A stretch of 64,000 nt of DNA, taken from positions 124,001 through 188,000 of the forward strand of contig SWDT01000248.1 of the NCBI GenBank assembly GCA_009193035.1, in the 5' to 3' direction. Below, piece after piece: positions 12,099 through 22,055 of the stretch. The notes beneath the pieces are model-generated. The model searched no databases. It had not been told where the DNA came from and was given only the letters and a program-made list of their open reading frames with translations. Made by a program: the position numbers and the translations under genes. Origin of the DNA: Halicephalobus mephisto (taxonomy: Eukaryota; Nematoda; Chromadorea; Rhabditida; Panagrolaimidae). Position 1 is the stretch's first letter, and each line of letters starts with the position of its first letter.

Positions 12099-12790
12099 TC
12101 ATAAGGAAATTTTATTATTAATGTTGTTTTCAGTATACGGAGGAATTGTTTTAAATCCAGAACCTGTTACATTTTTTCCAATCAGATAATCGACAAATTC
12201 TTTATTTTTCTTTGTTAATTTCTTTTTTCTAGGTTTTTTGGATAAGACTTTATTTTCATCTTTATTTGATTTATCAATTGCTTTATTATCATTATTAATT
12301 TCAAGTTGACTCATTTCACAGTCATCATGAACTTTGATCAGCTCGATTTTATTAATAGTATTTTCGTCTAATAGTTTATACTTATTATTTTTTCAGTCAT
12401 CGAAAATACTAACGCCATTTATTATTTTAAATTTTTCAACTCTTATTTAATGAGAGAACAGATGGGAAGTTAGTTAAACTTGCCTTTCTTTCAACTTTAA
12501 GAGGTCTCATTTCTATTTTTTCGGTTGGAATTGATTCTTCGTCTTCAATCGAAACTAATTTAATTCTACTTTGTTCCCTTTTATTTAAAGAAAACTGGTG
12601 ATACAACATAAATCAAAGATCTAGCAATAAATACATAAATTAGTGTCGAAACAATTGTTACATAAATTCTCCAATACTTCAACCAATACGATTCGAATAA
12701 ACTATCCAAATCGTTTAGGATTTCATGAGGAATCATCGAATTCTGTTCATTTTCTTTTAACTCCACTTCAGCATTTGACATTTGCCTCAT
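12099..12790 (-). CDS. C-terminal part of a single-pass membrane protein, unknown; possibly remnant of a mobile element
   Basis: Open exons 12790-12635, 12594-12441 and 12367-12099 join in phase through a 40-base and a 73-base intron. The frame stays open upstream to about 12907, so ATG 12790 may not be the true start. The encoded piece has an acidic stretch, a hydrophobic segment (YWRIYVTIVSTLIY) and a charged tail with KKPRKKKLTKKNKE. If the first intron is not spliced, the hydrophobic segment lengthens and the frame ends at 12581. The piece overlaps the right inverted-repeat arm, and a decayed copy of its beginning lies in the left arm. It resembles the anchor end of a glycoprotein, but I recognise no family. 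Confidence 0.4.
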
Positions 12791-12809
12791 CTCGTTTAGT
12801 AATTCTTCT

Positions 12810-13049
12810 TCGATGTCAGTGTAGTATAGGGGTGTCAGTATTGATTGGGTGTCGATGGTATGACATTTTGGGAGCTCCTTGATTAGGCGGAAAACTGTTG
12901 GTTCCTACTATTAGCAATTAAGCTTGTTTATCTTAACATAAGCATAGAACAAAAGAGGAAGGGTCCTCGTTTGACCGAAGTCAAACTCGGCCAGGTTGGA
13001 GTTGGAATTTCTCAAAGACTGACTCTCTAACACTTTATTCTCACTTCAC
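12810..13049. repeat. Right arm of the long inverted repeat
   Basis: This is the counterpart of 9316-9545 in opposite orientation. The strong match is 12888-13049; the weaker match, 12810-12888, runs into the open frame of the membrane-protein gene. Confidence 0.85.
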
Positions 13050-13858
13050 AGGCGTCGGCTGACTGGGCGGAACTTTGGGCATCCTGTCTAGACCATTTCC
13101 GGTTTAACTCCGATCTTTATGCCTACACTATCATGCGTAATTCCCCGTGATGGGGGAAAGTGCGCCAGATAGCCCCATTTATAAACTACTCTAATTTGTC
13201 TTCGGTCTACCCTTCTTTCTTTTTACTTCTTTCCTCATCTCTCCAGTTTGGTGAAGTTTGACACGTAATGTTGACCTTTCTTTCCTTCAAGACCTCTGCT
13301 AGCTCACTGGATTTTCTATTTAATATGCCTAGGTTGAATGTGATAATTCTTAGTTTCTAGGTGTTTCTCGAATTTGATTGGACTAACTTCTTTAACCTCT
13401 GTCATCCTCGGTCTTGGGGTAACCCTTGCCTTCCTTTTACAGATATCGGGTGAGGTATCTGCACGTCACTTAAGGGAGACGCCCTAGCTTCACCGGTTAA
13501 CTGAATAGAACTTGAATCCATTTTCACATTGTAGCAAAGTTTTTACGATCGGCTGCCCTACCTGTCATCAACCCTCCTCCTTTCTCAGCTCGGGCTTGGG
13601 ACCGTCCATGGCGGAGTTACTTCGATACAGTATTAAATTCAATTTAAAGTATTTCATTAATTCATTTGACTTGGTGAAAAATTACGTTAATTAGTTTTCT
13701 TTGATCACCTGAAAGTCTTTAGTAATTCCACTTCATCATTACCCAGTCATGAATTCAAAGATAACATTCGTAAGTTTTTTTTTCAACACAAGGAGGCCTG
13801 CATGTAACAATTCCAGCGATTTGTAGATTTCGGAATTCTGAATCAAATAGAATATAAT
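13050..13858. other. G+C-richer non-genic stretch, probably retroelement debris
   Basis: There is no continuous frame. On the minus strand, 13620-13540 carries CCATGGACGGTCCCAAGCCC followed by AAGGAGGAGGGTT, and 13510-13420 carries GTGACGTGCAGATACC. These look like the untranslated leader of a retrotransposon rather than host sequence. The word AATTTGTCTTCGGTC is shared with about 8991. Confidence 0.35.
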
Positions 13859-14084
13859 TATTGGGATTTGGTGGAGGAACCGGGATAGCTTAGAGATCAC
13901 GAGTAGGGGATATTAATATTTCTTTATTAATATAGACACCAGAATAGACAAGTAAGAATAGGGAGATGCACACTGATATCTGGGGTAACCCTTCGGCTTT
14001 TATACCCTTACAATTTAGAACGCGCGAGCGTGAGTTAACGCGCACTGGGAAACCATGAGAAATAGGGACTAACTGGTCCCAACA
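13859..14084 (-). mobile_element. Solo LTR with 5-base target duplication
   Basis: On the minus strand it begins TGTTGGGA and ends TCCCAATA. It contains a TATA box (TATAAAAG) at about 13996-14003 and a poly(A) signal AATAAAG near 13922. It is flanked on both sides by ATAAT (13854-13858 and 14085-14089). The 226-base length, TG-type start, promoter, poly(A) signal and perfect 5-base duplication are diagnostic of an LTR-retrotransposon insertion reduced to a solo LTR. Confidence 0.9.
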
Positions 14085-14157
14085 ATAATATTGCAGAATT
14101 CAGTTGGATTCTTACTTTTATCAAGCACTTCGTCAAAGAATAATCTTAAGCATACAT

Positions 14158-14390
14158 TGTTGTTAGATCGCCATGAACCAAACCGGTTTATGAGGGTGTT
14201 GTGGACGCATAGTCCCCATGACCAGAGATATTCAGAATACCGAAGTCTTAACAGTCCCTTCTCTCCACGGAGGAGTATAAAAGGGAACACTTCAGTGTAT
14301 CGGTGTGTCCTCCCTGAGTGTAGCTCTGATATTTAGTAATATTGTTCCTATTCTTATATTTGTGTCTTATTGTTAAGTAAAGACATAACA
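14158..14390 (+). mobile_element. Probable second solo LTR, opposite strand
   Basis: The stretch begins TGTTGTTAGATC (or TGTTAGATC at 14161) and ends AGACATAACA. A TATA box (TATAAAAG) lies at 14276-14283, with a downstream GTAAAG. Size and layout match the neighbouring LTR, but I found no target duplication, so the ends are uncertain. Confidence 0.5.
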
Positions 14391-14421
14391 GAGAGAAATG
14401 AGAAATGTTCTTGTTTATTAC

Positions 14422-14750
14422 TGTTATGACTTCTTGGTATGTGTGTGGATAGTGAGATAAAAAAGGTCTTTATTAAAACTGAAACATAACATCGAACAAT
14501 TCAACGATAAATAACGCCCTAATATTAATGTTTTGTAGTACTTCTGTAATCGTGCCGGAATCTAGCATTCAAGGAAGACACGAACCTCAAGTTTCACCAA
14601 TTACCAAGAAAGATACTAGTAATAAGTAATATCGATAACTGTCTATGGAAGTCGTGCTGGACTCGGCTTATATACTCACACAATTCGGTTATATAAATGT
14701 ACCAGTCTACGACTGATCCAAAAATCACTAGTTATTTTCGCAATCCAACA
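14422..14750 (-). mobile_element. Probable third solo LTR
   Basis: On the minus strand it starts TGTTGGATTGCG and ends AGTCATAACA. It has a TATA box TATATAAG at about 14667-14674 and AATAAAG at about 14468-14474. The flanks ATTAC and ATTAG match at four of five bases, consistent with an older target duplication. Confidence 0.65.
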
Positions 14751-14987
14751 ATTAGCAAAAGTAACTTTCTAATCATATATATTAAATTTGCTCTTGTTGT
14801 CCAGAACAGGACCTTCATGTAGAGCAGGCTTGAATTTGTAAATTCAGCTCTACACAAAAAATTTTTCTTTTCAAAGATGATCGGAATTTTCAATATTTCA
14901 AATTTTATACTTCGAATTTAGCAACATCGTTGTTAAATTCTATTTTGATAATCAGGAATTATCACATTAACCGTATCAGGGAACAAG

Positions 14988-17900
14988 TCAAGATCGCATT
15001 TGTGAAGAATCATTTTTGAAAGCAAAATCGTCTTTTCGCTTGGGGGACAGGTACGTGTCGTCAGAATCGAATTCTGCCGAGACTCCACTGTCGTTCTGTC
15101 CCAATTCTTGCTGAAAAGAATCACCAAATCCATCTGTCTTCGGACGGACGAAGGATCTGAATTGAGAAGTTTCTGATTTTTCTTCAAAGCTTTTTGGTTT
15201 ATTTTTCTGAACTGAATTTGAAGGAACATTGGATTCTAATGTAATTGAGGAATTTCCGGGGTTATTTTTCGAACGATCTTTCTTTTCTATAACAGCATAA
15301 ACAGCCGTAGGAGATTCATATTCGATTAGAACATCTTCGAAAGTGTCATCTAAGATTTTTGAATTCTCTTCTAATTCTGAATTTGGAGCCAGACCAGTTT
15401 CGAAAACCATCGGGGACTTCTTGGATTCTACTTCACTATCTTCCAAATCGGAGTCTGAAGGACCCGCAGTTTGATTTTCTGCTTTTTTTTGGTTTCTGTA
15501 GTAAACGCTATAGTAATCCTTTCCCCCATCCAGCTTCAAGTAGGAATATTCTTCAGTAACATCTTCTAGTTGAAGAGCTAGGAGATTTCTGATGGAAGAG
15601 AAATCAGGTCTCTCTTCTGGATCTTTGGCCCAACAGGACTTCATTATAGCATAACTGAAAAACTTTTAAAACTATTTTCGTTAATTTTGATTTTGTTGCA
15701 AAAAAAGTTAAAATTAAGAAAAAAAGGAGTAAAATTCAATGATTAAGGGTAATCATTCTAAACAGTTCACTAAAGAAAGAACTCATTCACAAGAGGTTGA
15801 AGATACATTCAAAGAGTTTTAAAGTATATTTAAAAGATAATAGAATATATTTAAAAGGTATTAGAGTATATTTAAAAGGTATTAGAGTATATTTAAAAGG
15901 TATTAGAATATACTTAAAAGGTATTAGAGTATATTTAAAGGGTCTTAAGGTCCATTCAAAGAGTCCTAGGGTACATTCAAAGGATATTTCGAGCTCCTGG
16001 AGGTGTTTAGAGATTTACTCATAAAAGGTTCAGAAATTCATCAGAGGATATTTAAGACTACATTCATAGGGGTATTCATTCACAGGTGATTTAAAGGATT
16101 TTAGGATTCATATTTATAAAAAATTCTCAATATAATTGAAATTCAATTTTAAACTTTTAAGAAAATCTATAAACGGAAATACCGTATTTGCTCTAATAGA
16201 GGCACATGTGCCACAATTTTTCAACTGATCTGTTAGAGATGTGCCACTATTAAAGGTGTGCTTCAAATAGAGACTGTGCCACTATTTTTCGATTAATGCG
16301 TTAGGGTACGCCACTATTAGAAATGTGTCTCTATTAGAGCAAATATGGTAACTCTGAAAGTACTAAGATGATGAACATACTAAATTTGCGAAAACTAAAG
16401 AATTTTTTATGAAAATTTCAGTAAAAAACTCCAAAAAATTAATTTTTTTAATAAAAAAAACTTACTATTCGTCTGGACAGTTGTCAGGTTGGGGAATTCT
16501 GTTTCCAGAATCTAGGAACTTTAACATGTCGGTCCGTTGGATTCCAGGATACGGTATTCCTCCGAGAGTGATAATCTCAAACATCAGAATTCCAAAAGAC
16601 CAAACATCTGATTTAGTCGTGAATTCGTAGTTTCTGATGGCTTCTGGAGACATCCACTTGATCGGTAATCCTCCGCCTCTGCTTGTGTGGTCGGGATTTT
16701 CTCCATGGATGTATCTGCAAAGTCCGAAATCCCCGATTTTTGCGGAACTTTTTTCATGAACAAGGATATTTTTAGCAGCGATGTCTCGATGGACAAATCC
16801 CTTCTGAGCCAGGTATTCCAAACCACAACTAATCTGAACGGCAAACATCAGAAGCTGCTTCACGGTCATGATCATCCCGGTGTTGAACTTGTACTCACCA
16901 TAAGGATTACTGTAGTCAATATTCTGCTCATCCAATTTCAACATATATTCGCATCTTTGCCTGAGGAAATGAAGCAAATCGCCGTCGGAACAGTACTCGA
17001 CGACGAGACAGTAAGGTTCGCTCTCGGTGATGCAAGCCATCATGTTGACTAATCTCTCGTGGTACCCTAGTTTCTTCATCAACTCGATCTCCTGGAAGAA
17101 TTCCAACTTGCATATTTCATCAGCGTCTTCTGAAAGGATCTTGACAGCTACTGGACAGTTTTCCACCTTCATCAAGTTGGCTCCAAGAGCAGACTTGGCG
17201 TCTCTGGTTGCTTCCGCTTTCCCGATCAATTTTCCGAAATAAACTGCTCCGAAAGTCCCCGAACCGAGTTTTTCGTCTTCATATATGGTGAGATCGCTTC
17301 TTTCAAGTTCCCATAAATCTTTTCTGGAAACAAATTAATAAAAGTAAAAATCGATATATGGAAACTTACTTGAAAAAAGAGACATTGGATTTCCTCGCCT
17401 CATTTCCACATTGTTTTTCTAAATCTGCTAATTTGCGAGTTCTTTTCACGTTCTTATGACATCGGTAGACGAATAGAAGCATTGCAATTAAGATGAATGA
17501 AATAATTCCAACGACGATCCCAACAATGTTTGAACCAGACGTTTTGTAATCACTGGAATTAATCAAAATTTTGTCTGATTTTATTTTTATAACCTTGTTG
17601 ATGACATTAATTGATGGAAATGTCAGATTTTTCGGATCAACTACGCCACAAATCATCACGCCGTACAGTTTGTCCATCGTCAAATTCGTCAAAACGATCG
17701 AATTCGGAGTCGTCTCACGGCAGTCGTTATCCTCAGTCAGATTCAGACAATTAGAAGCTTTTCCGCTTATTTCCGTCATTTTTACACCCAGAAGAGATTC
17801 CTAAAAAATAAATATTTACAAAATTAATTAAAAATAAAAAATATTAGAAAACAAAAAAAATATTTCAACTAAATTTTAAATTCCCATTTGTGACATACTA

Positions 17901-20298
17901 GTATTTAAGTACGCCAAAATAAAAACAATTATCTGCACAAAATTAGATATACAAAAACACAAAAATATAAAATCTAAGGCAGTGGAAATTAAAATTTAAT
18001 TTTTCATATATGAATTTTCATTATTGTTTAATCCTTGGGTTTCATATATAAAAAATCGAATATTTTACAAAAAAACCAACTACATTGTGCGATTTTTAAT
18101 AATATCAACATATAAAAAATAATAAAAATCGAAAACGGCAAATTTTAATGTTTCATATATGAATTTTCGTAATTATCTAATTTCTGCACATCATATATAA
18201 ATAATTAAATACTTAACAAAGGAGTTGCTTACATTGTGCAATTTTTAATATATCGATATACAAAAATATAACATCTAAAAAAATTAATTTTATTTTAACG
18301 GTTCATATATGAATTTCATTTTTATATATTAATGTACTTCCTAATGATCACTTTAGCTACGATTCCACAGAAAACTACCCTATGAGAAGAGATATTTCAG
18401 AATTTAATGCTCAGAACTTTAATAAAAACTACCTTATCGCCTGGGGCATGTACATTATTGGATTCATTCATGGATAGCGAAAAACAAAAAAATTTCAAAA
18501 AATATATTTAAAAAATTATATAAAAAGTTTTAAAAAATGTATTTGAAAAATTATATAAAAAATAAACTTACTTCTTGACTGGAATCATATGGTTGAGCGT
18601 CGCCATATAAAGCTACATAATAAATAAATTTTTTTTCGTTTATGGGTCTTAAATAAGGAACAAAACTGATGTTGATTGAAATTTTGGAATTTTTATTTCC
18701 CCAGTCAATATTATCCATATCAATCAAGTTGTAATTAAAGTTGTCTATCTGTCCACAAATCGGCCCTGGATGAAGATTCGATTTTTGACAATCGCTGTTT
18801 TCAACATTATCACAACCTGAAAACTACATTACTGCAAAAATTCGAAATAAAAATTATCGAAAAACTATTCGAAAATGAATTTTTAGGAAATTTAAAGAAA
18901 TTTTAGGAAATTTTAAATTTCTAGGAACTTTCACGAGAGTTTTAGAAGCTTCTAGAATCTCCAATAAGAGTTTTGGAAGCTTCTAGAATCTCCAATAAGA
19001 GTTTTGGAAGCTTCTAGAATCTCCAATAAGAGTTTTAGAAGCTTCTAGAACCTTCCATTGGGTCCTGGAGGATTCAAATTTGAAAAATAAAAAATTACTG
19101 ATTTGAACATTGCCGTAGTCGTTGGTTTGAGGGTGGAGGTGATTACTGACGTCACATTGTTTGGAATGCACTTCTTGGACACTGTAGCTGAATTTACATC
19201 GACGATACATGATATCCGCCCCGAATTTGGTCTGGATAGTGTACGGATTGGAACCTTTATGAAAATCAGGAGCAGGGACGGTTTGAGTAATATCTGTCAG
19301 AGCACAGGACGACATATGGAACACCGGGATCACGTCCAGATCCGTGTCAGTAAGGGGCCAATCAGACGAATATCCAAAAATTACGGTAATTATGCCATTG
19401 GTTTCATCGTCGGGACTTTTGTCGAACACCATGGAGATGAGTTTCAACCTAGGAGAGACCCGGGGTCGGGGGGAGGGGATCAGGATCGGCACTGAAAGGG
19501 GTCCAATTCCGAGTTCCCCGGACACAGCCCGGATCTGAACGGACCATTCAAAACATAATTCGTTCTGGGACAACTGGATACTCTTCACAAAAGGTCCAGC
19601 AACAGTCTGAAATTGACAAAAAACAATTTTAAAATTAATTAAATAAAAATCGTAATTTAAAAAACAATGTGCAATTTTTTTGAAATTTCGAAATTTCTTA
19701 TTGAATTTTATTTTTTTTCCTAAATTTTAAAAATTATCGAAAATTTTAAATTTTTAAAACAAACAAAATTTTTTTGAAAATATAGAATTTCAAAAAAAAT
19801 ATTAATTTTTAAGATAACCTTTTTTAAATTTTTATTTTTAAAATAATCTTTTTTGAAGTTTTTTATTTTTAAAACAATATTTTTAAAATTTTTTATTTTT
19901 AAAATAAAATAATTTACCAATGTTTTTTCATCAGAAAGATTGTCTGCGGGATGATAAGAGACTTCGTAAAAATCAGCCTGAGGCACGGGATTCCAAAAAA
20001 GTTGAATATTGTACTCTGAATCGGATTCGGAAGTGATATTTTCCACAGATTTTAGTTGATTTCCAGAAGTCTTGAATGACTGGATAACGGGCAAATCTCG
20101 ACAAGAATCCCAACAATTACCGTCATCTTTTGCACATAAACGAGGATTACTGTATTCTTCACATTTTTCTTGACAAATTCTGAATTCATTTCCTTGATTA
20201 CTTTTGACGCAAAAAGCCATACATCTTAATCGACAAACACGTCCTTGACCTTTAATCAAGTTAAATAAAATCAAAAATAAAATTATTCGAAATAACAT
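14988..20298 (-). CDS. Receptor tyrosine kinase with Cys-rich and fibronectin III-like ectodomain
   Basis: Six exons, 20298-19918, 19606-19099, 18816-18572, 17800-17370, 17323-16466 and 15654-14988, total 3090 bases and 1029 residues. Order: signal peptide (MLFRIILFLILFNLIKG), a compact Cys-rich block of about 50 residues, fibronectin III-like segments (LFWNPVPQADFYEVSYHP), a transmembrane helix at about 469-490, then the kinase. Kinase motifs are intact: LGSGTFGAVYFG, VAVK, HRDIAAKN, DFG, WMSPEA and DVWSFGI. The activation segment lacks the usual paired tyrosines. The C-terminal tail has several tyrosines (EYSYLKL, YYSVYY) that could recruit SH2 proteins. A nematode RTK of the HIR-1/F09A5.2 kind is a candidate orthologue, but that is recall, not alignment. 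The intron 15655-16465 carries a MITE and a 21-base tandem repeat. Confidence 0.92.
15795..15960. repeat. Intronic tandem repeat, about 21-base unit
   Basis: About seven copies of AGAGTATATTTAAAAGGTATT lie in the last RTK intron. The open frame they create (KGIRVYLKGIRVYLK) is a repeat artefact. Confidence 0.85.
16180..16350. mobile_element. MITE with 27-base inverted repeats and TA flanks (Tc1/mariner-like)
   Basis: The left end, TA-CCGTATTTGCTCTAATAG, is the inverse of the right end, CTATTAGAGCAAATATGG-TA. The TA dinucleotide on both sides fits Tc1/mariner insertion. It lies inside an RTK intron. Confidence 0.8.
18935..19060. repeat. Tandem repeat of a 31-base unit
   Basis: About four copies of GAAGCTTCTAGAATCTCCAA-TAAGAGTTTT lie in the RTK intron 18817-19098. 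Confidence 0.85.
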
Positions 20299-21665
20299 TT
20301 TAATTCAGATTTTTATCCTCTGAGGATTAGTCTTCTATCAAGATTCCAAGATCATCAAAATCTGAAAATTTAAAAATAATTTGATACAAAACCCAATTTG
20401 AAAAAAAATTTTTTTTCATTAAATCCGAAAAAAAAAACGAAAATTCATAGACAAACCAGTCAGAATCGAAAATGATTCTGTTTTTGTGTTTTCAACAAAA
20501 ACGAAACCATGATTGGGTGAAAATCAATCAAAAAAGTAACTTTAAATAAAACTGATAAAATCTGAAAAAACAAAAATATGTCAATTTTTGAAAAATTTTA
20601 AAAATCAGATTTTTTTGATAAATTAATTTTTAAAAAATAATCCAAAAAAGTAAAAATAAATCAAATAATATATTTAAGTAAAATTAATTTTAAAAAATTT
20701 AATAAATAAATCACTTTAATGATAAAAAAGAAATTTCAAAAGTTACATTATTTGACGAACGAATTAAGAATAGGAATTTTTTTCGTCATTGTATTTAAAA
20801 AAAAAAAGAGAAAAAAATATCACAACGAACTTATTTGAAAAAAATAATTTTAAATCAATTTAACCAATTTTGAAAAAAATAAAATAATTATTGATTTTAT
20901 TTTAACACGTACTTAATCGAAATATTTCTACAGTATTGTAGATTTCGAAATTCTAAGTTGACCGATATACGGTATATCAAGGTCAAATACCAAATGACTT
21001 CAGAAAATCGGACACCATTATTGTCGACACAGTAGAAAATGACAGTAATGGAGAACGGCAGATGATTCATCAATCCAAGAGGCAAATGGACTTCTACGTT
21101 TCACGATTAACGTACTTGATTCGCGTTTTGTGTTTATCGTAATTACAATGCTTTAAGTAATCGTAATGTATTATGTTTTATGTATTATGTCTTATTTTGC
21201 CGCGACTGTTGTAATTATCATTTTCTTTTGTTTAATTACCCAAGTTCGAAGCAATAAAGAGACTGATACAAATCGGTAATAAGAAGGATTACTACGTTTA
21301 ATTACGAATAAAACCGTCGAATAGACATTCAATTGCAAAAGAACTTGATATAAAGAATAGAGAGTAAAGGTACTCTAATTTTTTAACCCAATGAATGCTT
21401 ATTCATCCATGGATGTCGGAGTCGGATCAGAGTGACCTGATCACCGACGTAAGCATTGGCCTCTATTGAGCTTTTCCTTTTGGAGCGTTTTTATGTCTCA
21501 AGAAGTTTTGCAATAGAGTTACTTTCGCATTACAAACCGACAGTATTAAATTTGAACCAAATTATCCATCGGAATTTTGTGCCAAGAACATGTTTTGGTA
21601 TTTTTCATTTTATTTTCTCTCATGTTTTCTTTAGAGTATTTTAAATGCTATAACTTACTGTTGGA
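20299..21665. other. Intergenic, upstream of the RTK gene
   Basis: The sequence is A+T-rich up to about 20890, then ordinary composition. The open frames at 20897-21085 and 21456-21644 lack any coding signature. No repeat or RNA gene was recognised. Confidence 0.5.
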
Positions 21666-22054
21666 TCAAATACTATCTATTTGAGCACAAGCCACACAGC
21701 GTTGGTCCCGAAGGGAAATACCTTGAGGACCAACAAAAGGCATATGGTTGTGTGTTGACGGCAATTTAAGATTGCACAATACTTTGGTAAGAGTTGTTTC
21801 ATATCTCGTGCATCTGGTCCTATAAAGTTGTTTTATATATTTCTCGTCTACTTGCGGATCAAGAACCCCTAACCACGATCTAACACTTATTTTTTGTATT
21901 TCGAAGTTTTTTATTTTCAAATCATAAATGAATCCTTTTTTGTCTTCAAAATCTTTGATTTGTGATAAAAGTAAATTTAGTTGTGTAATTTCGCTAAATA
22001 AGTAATATTTCCTCTGTATGTATTGAGGATTAATTTCGAATTTATTGAAGTGTA
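21666..22054 (-). CDS. Orphan open frame, about 130 codons, no clear start
   Basis: The frame is open from just after a stop near 22056 down to TGA at 21666-21668. Its composition looks protein-like, especially the last 80 codons (SVRSWLGVLDPQVDEKYIK, MPFVGPQGISLRDQRC). The first in-frame ATG is far inside, so it is either an internal or last exon, or a fragment of a mobile-element gene. I recognise no family and no partner exons. A CXXC (CVAC) lies close to the C-terminus. Confidence 0.4.
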
Positions 22055-22055
22055 T

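Noticed and set aside
13420..13620. Self-cleaving ribozyme or intact retrotransposon leader
   Set aside because: CCATGGACGGTCCCAAGCCC looks element-like, but I could not fold a convincing ribozyme core or find a coding region after it.
14069..14336. Open frames on both strands at 14069-14336 as genes
   Set aside because: They lie within LTR-like sequence with its own TATA box and poly(A) signal.
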